From positions 58,850-122,849 of the forward strand of contig JBFLWP010000012.1 in assembly GCA_040757595.1 (NCBI GenBank): a stretch of DNA of 64,000 bases. Reading direction: 5' to 3'. Source of the stretch: Nitrospirota bacterium. Its GTDB lineage: Bacteria; Nitrospirota; Nitrospiria; Nitrospirales; Nitrospiraceae. Of the stretch, positions 9,072 through 17,348 are shown one piece after another; position 1 is the first letter of the stretch, and each line of letters opens with the position of its first letter. The position numbers and the translations under genes are program-made. A model generated the notes under the pieces. That model worked only from the letters and a program-made list of their open reading frames with translations. It was not told the origin of the DNA and made no database searches.

Positions 9072-9410
9072 ATGAGGCGGATCCCCATCGGGGAAGCCGA
9101 GCCGGGCCAGACCCTCGCCAAGGCGGTCACGAACGGAAACGGCCTCCCCGTCCTCTCCGAGGGCGCCGTGCTGAGCGACGCCCTGATCGCCAGGCTGAGA
9201 CGCATGGGACTCGCCGCCATCTATGTGGAGGGCCGGGCCTTGCAGGAGGGAGAGTCGGCCAAGACCCTATCCGAGCTGGAGCGGGAGCTGACGCGGCGGT
9301 TCCGGAAGGTGGCCGGCGATCCGCTCCAGGACCGGATTCGCGCGGCGATCGTCCGGCACCTCCGGACCATGTACGGAGCCCCGGCCGGTGAACGGGGAGA
9401 GGCGCCATGA
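9072..9410 (+). CDS. Small protein resembling the N-terminal domain of HD-GYP proteins
   Basis: The 112-residue product has the pattern PIGEAEPGQTLAKAV, GLPVLSEGAVLSDALIARLRRMGLAAIYVEG, which is like the all-beta domain found before HD-GYP or HDOD phosphodiesterase domains. The C-terminal half is helical and charged. Its TGA overlaps the ATG of the HDOD gene (ATGA, 9407-9410), so the two are probably translated together and may act as one unit. Function is inferred only from this resemblance and the context. Confidence 0.7.
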   Translation: MRRIPIGEAEPGQTLAKAVTNGNGLPVLSEGAVLSDALIARLRRMGLAAIYVEGRALQEGESAKTLSELERELTRRFRKVAGDPLQDRIRAAIVRHLRTMYGAPAGERGEAP

Positions 9411-10264
9411 CGACCCTGACGGGCCAGCCCGCAATGGACGAAGCCGCCATCCGGCGGCGGATCGAAAGCCTCGGCGAGCTTCCCACCCTGCCCCACGTCG
9501 TGCAAAAGGTCGTCACGATGAGCAACCGGTACGACACGTCCGCCGAGGACCTCGGCCGGATCATCGAGAAGGACCAAGTGCTGACCGCGAAGGTCCTGAA
9601 GCTGGCCAACTCGTCCTACTACGGGTTCCCGACCCGCATCGCCTCCGTCAGCCATGCGGTCGTCGTGCTGGGACTGAACGTCGTGAAGGGCCTGACGCTC
9701 TGCGCGACCGCCTTCGACATGATGAAGGCGGCCGGCATGCAGCGGCTGTGGCGCCACTCGCTGGGCGTAGCCATGACGTCCAGCATCCTGGCGGCCCGCT
9801 CGGGGCTCAAGAACCTGGAGGAGGTGTTCGTGGCGGGGCTGCTGCACGATTTCGGGAAGGTCGTGCTCGACGTGAAACTGTCGGAGCTGGCCCCGCACAT
9901 CGAACAGGCAGTGCACGAGCGGGACCTCTATCGAACCGAGGCGGAGCAGATCGTACTCGGGCTGACCCATGCCGACGTCGCCGGCCTGCTGGCGAGCAAG
10001 TGGAACCTGCCGGCCTCGCTCCGGGACCCCATGGTCTTTCACCACCGGCCGACCCTGGCGCGCGACGCGCCGAAGCCGACCGCGGTCGTCCACGTCGCCG
10101 ACGTGCTCGTCAAGGCGATGGGCTGCGGCGACTCCGGCGACGACCTGGTGCCAGCCCTGTCGCACGAGGCCTGGAAGCTGGTCGATCTGAACGACGAAGA
10201 CCTCTCGGTCTGCGTGGCCCGCGCCGCGCACGAGTTCGAGACGATGGACGAGTACCTGTTATGA
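9407..10264 (+). CDS. HDOD domain protein
   Basis: The 285-residue product is a full HDOD domain: LGELPTLPHVVQKVV at the start, then LTAKVLKLANSSYYGFP, ISHAVVVLG-like ASVSHAVVVLGLNVVKGL, and FVAGLLHDFGKVVLD. HDOD proteins are HD-superfamily relatives usually without phosphodiesterase activity and act in signalling, often with c-di-GMP or chemotaxis genes. The His-Asp pair in GLLHDFGK is retained here, unlike in many HDOD proteins. It overlaps both neighbours by ATGA junctions. Confidence 0.9.
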   Translation: MTTLTGQPAMDEAAIRRRIESLGELPTLPHVVQKVVTMSNRYDTSAEDLGRIIEKDQVLTAKVLKLANSSYYGFPTRIASVSHAVVVLGLNVVKGLTLCATAFDMMKAAGMQRLWRHSLGVAMTSSILAARSGLKNLEEVFVAGLLHDFGKVVLDVKLSELAPHIEQAVHERDLYRTEAEQIVLGLTHADVAGLLASKWNLPASLRDPMVFHHRPTLARDAPKPTAVVHVADVLVKAMGCGDSGDDLVPALSHEAWKLVDLNDEDLSVCVARAAHEFETMDEYLL

Positions 10265-11220
10265 CCGCGATCGCCACAGCCTGCCGGCGGGTGCTGCTCC
10301 TGCACGGAGACCCGAGCGAAGCCTCTGCGCTGGGCGAAGTGCTGGGCCGGTGCGGGTTCGAGGTGTGCGCCGGCGATCCCGGCGGAGCCGAGCTGGACGA
10401 CCTCCTTCACCATCCTCCCACCCTGATCCTGGCAGCGGAGGGAGCCGGGGGCCGCTCGGTCGAGACCCTGGTCCGGGAGCTGAAGGCCGATCCCCTGTTG
10501 GGGCAATTGCCCATCGTGATCATGCTCCGCGAGGTGCGCGTAGACGACGTGGACTGGGGGGCCCTCGCCGTGGACGACTACGTCACGGTTCCTTACCGGC
10601 CCGAGGAGATCGTCCGCCGCCTGCGCCTGTGCCTGAGCCGCCAGACCCGTTCCCTCGACGCGAATCCCTTGACCCGGCTGCCGGGCAACACGTCCATCCT
10701 CCGCGAGACGGCCAGGCGGATCGAGAGCGGCAAACCCTTCGCGGTGGGTTACCTGGACATCGACAACTTCAAGTCGTTCAACGATCGGTACGGCTACGCC
10801 CGGGGCGACGAAGTCCTGGTGGTCACCTGCCGTCTGGTGACCACCGCCGTGAGCGAGCAGGCCGGAGCCGAAGGCTTCGTCGGCCACGTCGGGGGCGACG
10901 ACTTCGTGTTTCTCTGCGATCCGGCCGTGATCGACGGCATCTGCCAGACCATCATCAAGCGCTTCGACCTCGTGATCCCGGACTTCTACGACACCGAGGA
11001 CCGGCTGCGCGGCCACATCGACTCCGTGGACCGGCGCGGCAACCACGAGCAGTTCCCGATCATGACGCTCTCGATCGCGGCCGTCTCGAGCGAGACCGAC
11101 ACGATCACCCACCCGGCCGATGTCAGCCTGATCGTGTCCCAGCTGAAGCGGCACGCCAAGACGTTCGAGGGCAGCACCTACGTGCGGGACCAGCGGAAGG
11201 GAGACCGGCGGCGGACCTGA
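10261..11220 (+). CDS. Degenerate receiver plus GGDDF domain protein
   Basis: The 319-residue product has an N-terminal receiver-like domain (LLLHGDPSEASAL onward) in which the usual phosphoacceptor Asp is missing (the strand reads TLILAAEGAGG). The C-terminal GGDEF fold keeps YLDIDNFKSFNDRYG but has GGDDF in place of GGDEF. The domain is therefore probably a poor or inactive cyclase, possibly a GTP or c-di-GMP sensor. The start ATG overlaps the HDOD stop (10261-10264). It closes the four-gene operon. Confidence 0.85.
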   Translation: MTAIATACRRVLLLHGDPSEASALGEVLGRCGFEVCAGDPGGAELDDLLHHPPTLILAAEGAGGRSVETLVRELKADPLLGQLPIVIMLREVRVDDVDWGALAVDDYVTVPYRPEEIVRRLRLCLSRQTRSLDANPLTRLPGNTSILRETARRIESGKPFAVGYLDIDNFKSFNDRYGYARGDEVLVVTCRLVTTAVSEQAGAEGFVGHVGGDDFVFLCDPAVIDGICQTIIKRFDLVIPDFYDTEDRLRGHIDSVDRRGNHEQFPIMTLSIAAVSSETDTITHPADVSLIVSQLKRHAKTFEGSTYVRDQRKGDRRRT

Positions 11221-11275
11221 AGGCCCACCCTCGGACGGGTAGGATTTTCCGATCCGTTCGGGTAAGATACGGCCC

Positions 11276-11878
11276 ATGCACGCCGTGCCCCGTTCCACCG
11301 GCCCGGGCCGAGGCCAACTCCAGCGCCGCCTCGTCGCCTCCTGCCTGCTCTTGCTCGCGTCCACCGGCTGCGCGGTCGAGCTGCAGAAAACGAACGTCGT
11401 CAAGCCGGTGGAAGGGAAGCTGACCACCTACTACGCCGTCGAGATTCCCCCGCCCCGCGGCAAGAACGCCCCGCCCAAGCTGGTGGCCGATCTCCAGGAG
11501 AGAATGCTGCTGCAGATCGGCACGATGGGAAAGTTTCGCCGGGTGGCCACCTCGATGAACTCCGAGCAGCACGTGCTCGTGATGCAGGCCACGATCGTCA
11601 AGTTGGACACGGGGAACCGCTTCCTGCGGTGGTGGAGCTCGGTCGCGGAGATCGTCGGAGCGATCTACGAGTCCTACACCAAGGAAAAGGTGGGGATGGT
11701 CTCGGGCTCCGTGGGGGACGGCTACCTGCTCGTGGACTTCCAGTTCGTGGACAAGAAGACGAAGCAGGAGGTCGGCCAGATCTCGGTCAAGGGATTGGCG
11801 GACGATCCGGACAGCTTCCGCTCAGCCGAGGACCGGGTCGTGGACGCCCTCATGCAGTACGTCCAGTCCCAGCTCTGA
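11276..11878 (+). CDS. Predicted lipoprotein of unknown function
   Basis: The 200-residue product has a basic N-terminus, a hydrophobic stretch and a lipobox ending STGC (Cys near residue 32), so it should be lipid-anchored in the periplasm or outer membrane. The mature part, with LVADLQERMLLQIGTMGKFRRV and a glycine-rich middle, resembles DUF4410-type lipoproteins with a TolB N-terminal-like fold; I hold this loosely. It has its own spacing of 55 bp after the c-di-GMP operon and converges on the adenine deaminase gene. Confidence 0.75.
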   Translation: MHAVPRSTGPGRGQLQRRLVASCLLLLASTGCAVELQKTNVVKPVEGKLTTYYAVEIPPPRGKNAPPKLVADLQERMLLQIGTMGKFRRVATSMNSEQHVLVMQATIVKLDTGNRFLRWWSSVAEIVGAIYESYTKEKVGMVSGSVGDGYLLVDFQFVDKKTKQEVGQISVKGLADDPDSFRSAEDRVVDALMQYVQSQL

Positions 11879-11893
11879 CAAGCCGCAGGTTGT
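11876..11893. terminator. Small hairpin between convergent genes
   Basis: GACAA and TTGTC pair around an 8-base loop between the lipoprotein and ade stop codons. The stem is only 5 bp with no U tract, so terminator function is doubtful. Confidence 0.25.
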
Positions 11894-11897
11894 CGCT

Positions 11898-13706
11898 TCA
11901 GCAGGCGGCCGACACCAGCCGGAAGGCGTCCACGTCCACCAGCCCCCGGTCCGTGATCTTCAGCGACGGGATCACCGGCAGAGCCAGGAACGAAAGCTGG
12001 ATGAACGGCTCCTCCAACCGGCAGCCCATCGCCTGAGCCGCCCCTTTCAGCCGCTCCAGCGAGGCCGCCACCTCTTCGGGGTCCTTGTCGCACATGAGCC
12101 CGGCGATCGGGAGCGGCAGCGCCTCGATCGTGTCCGGATCCCGCACCACCACGATCCCCCCGTCGATCGCGACCAGATGGTTGAGCGCCGCGGCCATGAC
12201 CCTGTCGTCGGCTCCGACCACGATCGCATTGTGCGAGTCGTGATTGATCGACGTGGCGATCGCGCCGCGGGTGAGGCCGAAACCCTTGACGAACCCGACC
12301 GCCTTCCGACCCGTGCGGTGGTGCCGCTCGAAGACCGCGATCTTCGCGATGTCCTGCGTCGGGTCCGGAAGCACCTGCCCCCGCGACGCGGGCAACGTCG
12401 CGGTCACGGAATCGGTCACGATCTGCCGGCGCCGGACCCCGATGACCCGCACCCGCCGGCGGTCGGCGTCGGCCGGGGCCGCGACGCGGAAATCCTCGAC
12501 CGTACAGGGGTCGAGGTTCATGTTGCGCCCGCCCAGGGCCGGGGCAAGGGCAAGGGATCGTCCTGCAGACCGTGCGCCCGCGTCGGCCAGGACGGCCAGC
12601 GCTTCGCGATCCACCCGCTGCCCGTTCTTGTAGACCGCCTCGAGGCTCAGCCCCGACGTCCACCGCTCCCCTTCCCTCGGCCGGACCAGACAGAAATCCG
12701 CCAGGAACCCCGGCGCCAGCACCCCGCGGTCCTCCAGTCCGTAAGCCCGTGCGGCGGCAAAGCTGGCGGCACGGAAGATCGTGGCCGGCTTGTGGCCGTT
12801 TCGCAGCGCCTTGTCCACGATGAAGCCGATGTGTCCTTCTCTCGCGATGTCGGCCGGATTCCGGTCGTCGCTGCACAGCCCGATCACGGCCGACGAATAG
12901 TCGTCCAGCAGCGGGAGCAGCGCGTCCGCGTCCTTGGCGCAGGATCCTTCCCGGATCAGGACGTGCAAGCCCTTCTCCAGCTTTTCCCGGGCCTCTTCCA
13001 GCGTCGTGGATTCGTGGCAACTGTGCACGCCGGCCGCCCCGTAGGCGTTCAAGTCCCGGCCACGCAGGCCGGGACAATGGCCGTCAATCCGCATGGGCTG
13101 GAACGCCAGCAACTTGCGCAGGACCTCCTGGTCGCCGGCCAGGAGGCCCGGATAGTTCATGACCTCGGCCAGGCCCAGCACGCGGGGATGCGTCCGCAGC
13201 GCGGCCAGGTCGTCCGCCAGCAGCAGGGCCCCGCTCGTCTCCAGTTCCAACTGCGGGCTCGTGGAGGGCACGCAGCTCGACAGCATCACGAACACGTCGA
13301 GGTCCAGCCCCTCCGAAGCCTCCAGGGCCCAGGCGAGTCCGTCCTTCCCCTTGACGTTGGCGATCTCGTGCGGATCCCAGATCGCCGAGGTCGTGCCGGA
13401 GGGGAGCACGGCCTGCTGGAACCGCACCGGCGTGAGGAGGCTGCTCTCGATGTGGACGTGGGCGTCAATGAATCCCGGCACGGCCAAGAGGTCCCGCCCG
13501 TCCACCTGGGCGCGGCCCTCGTACCGCTCCCGCGTGCCGACGATGAAGCCGTTGTAGACGGCCAGGTCCCCCGCGAGGAACCGGCCCGTGTAGACGTCGA
13601 GGACGCGCGTGTCCCGGATCACCAGATCGGCCGGCTCGAGGCCGCGGGCGACGCGGACGTGGGCCGCCAGGTCGGCGAGCGAACGGTAGTGGGTCTTGCG
13701 GGGCAT
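11898..13706 (-). CDS. ade: Adenine deaminase
   Basis: The 602-residue product matches the bacterial Ade family of amidohydrolases, which convert adenine to hypoxanthine and ammonia. Metal ligands are seen in PGFIDAHVHIESS (HxH), in IDGHCPG and in GVHSCHE, with the late Asp in LCSDDRNP. The C-terminal domain carries GLTRGAIATSINHDSHNAIVVG, a family hallmark. Length is typical. A Shine-Dalgarno-like aaagga lies before the ATG. It may supply hypoxanthine for salvage together with the NCS2 permease at 2.8-4.1 kb. Confidence 0.95.
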   Translation of the reverse strand: MPRKTHYRSLADLAAHVRVARGLEPADLVIRDTRVLDVYTGRFLAGDLAVYNGFIVGTRERYEGRAQVDGRDLLAVPGFIDAHVHIESSLLTPVRFQQAVLPSGTTSAIWDPHEIANVKGKDGLAWALEASEGLDLDVFVMLSSCVPSTSPQLELETSGALLLADDLAALRTHPRVLGLAEVMNYPGLLAGDQEVLRKLLAFQPMRIDGHCPGLRGRDLNAYGAAGVHSCHESTTLEEAREKLEKGLHVLIREGSCAKDADALLPLLDDYSSAVIGLCSDDRNPADIAREGHIGFIVDKALRNGHKPATIFRAASFAAARAYGLEDRGVLAPGFLADFCLVRPREGERWTSGLSLEAVYKNGQRVDREALAVLADAGARSAGRSLALAPALGGRNMNLDPCTVEDFRVAAPADADRRRVRVIGVRRRQIVTDSVTATLPASRGQVLPDPTQDIAKIAVFERHHRTGRKAVGFVKGFGLTRGAIATSINHDSHNAIVVGADDRVMAAALNHLVAIDGGIVVVRDPDTIEALPLPIAGLMCDKDPEEVAASLERLKGAAQAMGCRLEEPFIQLSFLALPVIPSLKITDRGLVDVDAFRLVSAAC

Positions 13707-13771
13707 GGGATTTCCCGGGAGTCCTTTCCCCCACGATACTGCCTGCCGGAAGACCGGTCAAGGAGGCGGCT

Positions 13772-13866
13772 CAGCCCGCGAGCTTCAGCCCCGCGATGCC
13801 GGCCACGATCAGCAGGATGCAGGCGAGGCGGAGCGGGTTTCGCGGTTCGCCGAACAGGACGAGGCC
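13772..13866 (-). pseudogene. C-terminal remnant of an SMR (SugE/EmrE-like) transporter
   Basis: Minus-strand codons ending at TGA 13772-13774 read GLVLFGEPRNPLRLACIL and then LIVAGIAGLKLAG, the fourth transmembrane helix and end of small multidrug resistance proteins. Upstream of about 13866 the reading loses similarity at once, so the first three helices are gone. No start codon or Shine-Dalgarno site is present. I read this as a deletion remnant, now lying in the promoter-proximal DNA of ade. Confidence 0.65.
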
Positions 13867-13948
13867 CGGTTGACATCGGCTCCCGGCTGTGGGACAGTTC
13901 GACGCCCGTCACGGGCGGGCGCCGGGTCCGGTCACGCAGGGCACGAAG

Positions 13949-14344
13949 ATGTCGGCCGAACAGGGGTTGCTGAAAGTCGCTTCCGGAGCCGTCCTCCTCG
14001 GCTCGCTCCTCTGGCTGGGGGGCTGCGTGTCGCTGGACGTGCAGCCGCTGACGAAGGACCGCTATCAGCCTCGGCCCGGCGACGCCAAGGTCGAAGTCCT
14101 CAAGAAGAGCCCGTCCCGGGCGCACGTGAAGCTGGCCCGGCTGGTCGCCACCGGCGAGCACGTCGACGAGGACCGGCTTCAAGCGAAGATCCTGTCCGAG
14201 GCGCGCTCGTTGGGCGCCGATGCGATCGTGGTGGAGAAGGTGGATCTGCTGAACATCATGGAATACAACGTGGCCACGCTGAAGATGTACATGAGCGCCA
14301 CCGCCATTCGATACGTGGAGGGGAACGAAAAGCCGAAGCCGTGA
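13949..14344 (+). CDS. Predicted lipoprotein, LGADAI(V) family
   Basis: From the ATG at 13949 the 131-residue product has a signal sequence with lipobox LGGC. The mature part contains KVEVLKKSP, VKLARLVATGE and ARSLGADAIVV. The same order of motifs occurs in the lipoproteins at 17349-17906 and 18417-18902, so these three are paralogues. I know no function for them. The frame is open further upstream (13889), but the chosen Met gives a normal signal peptide. Confidence 0.75.
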   Translation: MSAEQGLLKVASGAVLLGSLLWLGGCVSLDVQPLTKDRYQPRPGDAKVEVLKKSPSRAHVKLARLVATGEHVDEDRLQAKILSEARSLGADAIVVEKVDLLNIMEYNVATLKMYMSATAIRYVEGNEKPKP

Positions 14345-14360
14345 CCCGCGAACGATCGGG

Positions 14361-15239
14361 CTAGAATTGCTCGATCAGTTGCTTTTTCTTCGCCCGGTAC
14401 TCCTCGTCCGTCACCAATCCCCGATCTCTGAGCCTCTGCAGCAGCGCGAGCGACTCTTCGATCGAGAGGCGCGCTGGTCCCCTCTGCTCCCGCCCCGGTG
14501 AATCAGCAGCGGTCGCGGGGGGCGCCGCTCCCCTAGGCCGAGGCGCCAGCAGGGTGAGAAGCAGGGGCTTGTAATCGATCGCCAACTCAGAGGGGGTCGG
14601 ATTCAGAGACGGGCCGACCAGGCTCGACTCCCTGACCAGCGTCTGGTGTGCGCCGGCCGGGAGGTCAAAGGTATCTCCGGTGTTGGGGCTGAGCGGGTCC
14701 CGGCTCAACCGCTCGCGGACTCCCGGCATGGTGACGGCGCAGCGGTAATTGGCCAACACCAGGTGGAGCGACGTCCTTTCGACGAACCAGCCGCCGGTCG
14801 TCATCTCGACGACGTCGGGCGAGCCAGGGTGGGCCAGCCCGAACACGACGATCTCATGCGGCTGGGCCTCGGCGAAGGCTTTGCTGAGGGTCCCGCTCAG
14901 GTAGTCGATCTCGTCCTGCGTGAAAGCCGGCACGGCTGGCTGCTTCTCGGGCAGAAACAGAAACTTCGTGGTCAGGGTCTGGACCTGGACGCTGGCCAGG
15001 ATGGGCTTCCAGTCTTCAGGACTGAGCCTGAACGGATGGGCGAAGCGGACCCCTTGCTCCCGAGCCTGGCGGGTCTGAAGCCTGACGAAGCGGTCTCCCT
15101 CCTCACACTGGCCGCAGACGATCCTGGTCTCCGGGGGTCCGGTCTGGACCGTGCCAGCACAGCCGCAGAAGCCCAGCGCCGCCAACCAGGCGACGGCGAG
15201 CACGCCAAGAGACAAGCCGGGTGAGCTTCTGCCGCTCAT
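14361..15239 (-). CDS. Predicted lipoprotein with C-terminal SHOCT motif
   Basis: The product begins MSGRSSPGLSLGVLAVAWL and has a lipobox near FCGC, so it is probably exported and lipidated. It has two more Cys pairs just after (CGQC). The last 30 residues, LQRLRDRGLVTDEEYRAKKK, form the short SHOCT helix pair often seen at protein termini. A proline/alanine-rich linker precedes it. I recognise no family for the central 180 residues. It ends 17 bp from the stop of the convergent lipoprotein gene and is 38 bp downstream of the Cyc2-like gene, so it may be the third gene of that unit. Confidence 0.75.
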   Translation of the reverse strand: MSGRSSPGLSLGVLAVAWLAALGFCGCAGTVQTGPPETRIVCGQCEEGDRFVRLQTRQAREQGVRFAHPFRLSPEDWKPILASVQVQTLTTKFLFLPEKQPAVPAFTQDEIDYLSGTLSKAFAEAQPHEIVVFGLAHPGSPDVVEMTTGGWFVERTSLHLVLANYRCAVTMPGVRERLSRDPLSPNTGDTFDLPAGAHQTLVRESSLVGPSLNPTPSELAIDYKPLLLTLLAPRPRGAAPPATAADSPGREQRGPARLSIEESLALLQRLRDRGLVTDEEYRAKKKQLIEQF

Positions 15240-15276
15240 GTTCCCGTCCTTGGCGTGTGCTCCGAAACTCGATCCG

Positions 15277-16749
15277 TCAGAGCGCAAAGTCAAAACCGGT
15301 GAAGAACATCTGGCCGATCGTGTCCTGTCCGTTGTTTCCGGTCGCCCGGCTCCTGAACCAATTATATTCGGTGTGCCAGGCGATATCGGTGCGGGAGGAG
15401 AAGTGTAGGTAGTACCGACTCATCCACGTGTGCGAGTCCACGTTGTTGAAGTCCCCGCGGAACGTGCGGTTTCCTTGTTGCTCGTTCCGGACGACGTCAT
15501 AGCGGTAGAGGAACAGCCAGCCGGGCGTCCCGAAGAAGGGCAACTCGTTGGGATACCAGTCCAGCTCGACGAAGCCGCCGTTCCACCGGGCATCCTGTCG
15601 GTTCACGACGGACGTCGCGGTCATGAGATTTTTGTCGTCCTGAGCGTGGATGAACGCACCGAACAGGTTCCACTGCCCGTCGAACGTGGTGCTGCCGTCC
15701 ACGGAGACGCGATAGAACTTCTGCCCGCCGCCAGCCGTGCCCGTGGTCGTGCTCAGCGGATTGGCCTGCGTGGGAGCGTCGCCGTACCAGCCGGAGAGGC
15801 CGATCCGATGGCCGCTCACGATCCCGTACCCGCCGAAGGACTGGGTGGCGTGGCCGTAGAAGTAAAAGCCGCGCCCTCCCGACGCCCCGGTGGCGCCGGT
15901 GGCCTGGCTGTTGGAGAAGGCGTTGAGGGAGTATCGGAAAAATCCGTTGGTCGCCGCTGTCTGCTTGATCCCCGCAACTTCAATGCCGGGCTGGCCGCGC
16001 TGCAGGGAGGAGAGCGTGGCGTTGGTGTACCCGCTGCTGATCCGGTTGTTCGACGGAAAATTCGCCGAGGTGTAGACCGTGCCTGCCTGGTAGTTGTAGA
16101 TGACGATCGGCGTATTGTTCTGCGTCGGATTCCGGAAGGCGCTGAAAGGCAGCTCCGGCTCGTATTTTCCGACCTTGACGTTCATCAGATAGTTGTCGGC
16201 CGATCCACCGAGGAACCGCTGCACGTTGTTGAGCCGGACGAAGGCGTTGGGAAGGTCGCCTCCCGTCGGGTTGGTCTGGAAGTTCCCGCTGCCGAGAGCG
16301 GGGGCATAGATGATCCCGTAACTGACGTTCTTGGCCAGGATCCCGTAGGAGAGGAAGTTCAGGGTCTTGAACCCGAAGCTGCCCGTCGTCACGTCGCCCG
16401 GGCCGTTGGTGCCGCTCCCCCCGCTTCCGTTCACCCCCAGGGTCTGGGTCCGGTAGCCGACGGTGCTGCGAAGGGAGACCGGCCAATAGCCCATCGCGAG
16501 CCCTTCGAATTCCGGCAGGTCGTTGTCCGAACCCAGTTGATACCCATGATCCCGGAAGAGATTCCCGAAGTCGTTCAGCTTGGGGAACCCCGGCACGTGG
16601 CAGACGTTGCAGGCGAAGTTGTACTTGCGGGCAAAGGCCGGGATCGCATTGGCCTTCGGAACGAGCGCGCTCCATTCGTAGCTGAGGAAGGCGATCAGTC
16701 CGAAGACCACGAGGGCCGCCCGCCGTTTCTTCAGAAGCCGTCCCACCAT
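15277..16749 (-). CDS. Cyc2-like fused monoheme cytochrome c / outer-membrane porin
   Basis: A signal segment is followed by IPAFARKYNFACNVCH (Cys47, Cys50, His51 from the ATG at 16749) and FPKLNDFGNLFRDHGY. This PAFAR...CxxCH...P.L..FG..F...GY pattern is the N-terminus of Cyc2 cytochromes, where a single heme plugs an outer-membrane barrel. The remaining 420 residues are rich in Gly, Asn, Ser and aromatics in alternating strands and end in FDFAL, a beta-barrel terminus. Cyc2 passes electrons from extracellular Fe(II) inward; that role here is inference, and this protein could instead be a related heme-porin of unknown substrate. A GTG at 16758 overlapping the upstream TGA is an alternative start. 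Confidence 0.75.
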   Translation of the reverse strand: MVGRLLKKRRAALVVFGLIAFLSYEWSALVPKANAIPAFARKYNFACNVCHVPGFPKLNDFGNLFRDHGYQLGSDNDLPEFEGLAMGYWPVSLRSTVGYRTQTLGVNGSGGSGTNGPGDVTTGSFGFKTLNFLSYGILAKNVSYGIIYAPALGSGNFQTNPTGGDLPNAFVRLNNVQRFLGGSADNYLMNVKVGKYEPELPFSAFRNPTQNNTPIVIYNYQAGTVYTSANFPSNNRISSGYTNATLSSLQRGQPGIEVAGIKQTAATNGFFRYSLNAFSNSQATGATGASGGRGFYFYGHATQSFGGYGIVSGHRIGLSGWYGDAPTQANPLSTTTGTAGGGQKFYRVSVDGSTTFDGQWNLFGAFIHAQDDKNLMTATSVVNRQDARWNGGFVELDWYPNELPFFGTPGWLFLYRYDVVRNEQQGNRTFRGDFNNVDSHTWMSRYYLHFSSRTDIAWHTEYNWFRSRATGNNGQDTIGQMFFTGFDFAL

Positions 16750-16754
16750 CGCGA

Positions 16755-17216
16755 TCACCGAAATTCGCAGAGGGTGCGGAGATAGGCCACGATCTTCCAG
16801 GCTTCAATTTCCTTCAGATGCCCGTCGTGGACATGGTCTACCATGCCGGTCCCGGGCACCCCGTGATCAATGACCCAGAAGAGCTCCCCGTCCGTGCGGG
16901 CCTCGTGCCACTGGCAGCTCGTGAAGTTCCTGGGGGGATGAGGATAGAGCTTGCCCGCCGCCGGCCCGTCGCCCTTGCCTTCCATGCCGTGACAGTGAAA
17001 GCAGGAGCCCTTGCCCTGAAACAGCTTCTTGCCCTCGGCGATGATCTCCGGGGATGCCTTCCGAGCGTCGCCAAAGGGAGCTTTCAGGACTTTGGCTTCG
17101 TCGAGACGGTCCGCCGGGACGCGCGGCTTGAGGGGATCATGGTGCACGCAGGCCAGAACCGCAGTGCCGATAAGCGCGGCTAGCACGAGCAGCCTCGGCT
17201 GTGCGACGAAGCCCAT
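16755..17216 (-). CDS. Class I monoheme cytochrome c, exported
   Basis: The 153-residue product starts at the ATG at 17216 with a hydrophobic leader ending VLAC, so it is either secreted or a lipoprotein. The heme site is SCFHCHGMEGKGDGPAAG (Cys72, Cys75, His76) and the later GVPGTGM supplies the likely axial Met. GKKLFQGKGSC is typical of small periplasmic electron carriers. It overlaps the next gene, the Cyc2-like porin, by a few bases, which makes it a natural periplasmic acceptor of electrons from that porin. A weak sigma-54 promoter candidate lies 24 bp upstream. Confidence 0.85.
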   Translation of the reverse strand: MGFVAQPRLLVLAALIGTAVLACVHHDPLKPRVPADRLDEAKVLKAPFGDARKASPEIIAEGKKLFQGKGSCFHCHGMEGKGDGPAAGKLYPHPPRNFTSCQWHEARTDGELFWVIDHGVPGTGMVDHVHDGHLKEIEAWKIVAYLRTLCEFR

Positions 17217-17239
17217 CTTCACCCTGGTGAATGTGGGAT

Positions 17240-17255
17240 TGCTGAGTTCCTGCCA
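17240..17255 (-). promoter_or_regulatory. Candidate sigma-54 promoter for the cytochrome c / Cyc2-like pair
   Basis: Minus-strand TGGCAGGAACTCAGCA has GG and GC separated by exactly 10 bases. The -24 box is close to consensus, the -12 box (CAGCA for TTGCA) is weaker. The predicted start would leave only about 13 bases of leader before the ATG at 17216. Confidence 0.35.
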
Positions 17256-17348
17256 CGTATGGAGCCGGTAGTCTAGCGCTGGCGGCTGGCGGAGCACAAT
17301 AGGCCAGGCGGCCGTTTCGCGAGAGCCGATCGGGCTAGTTGTCTGCCG

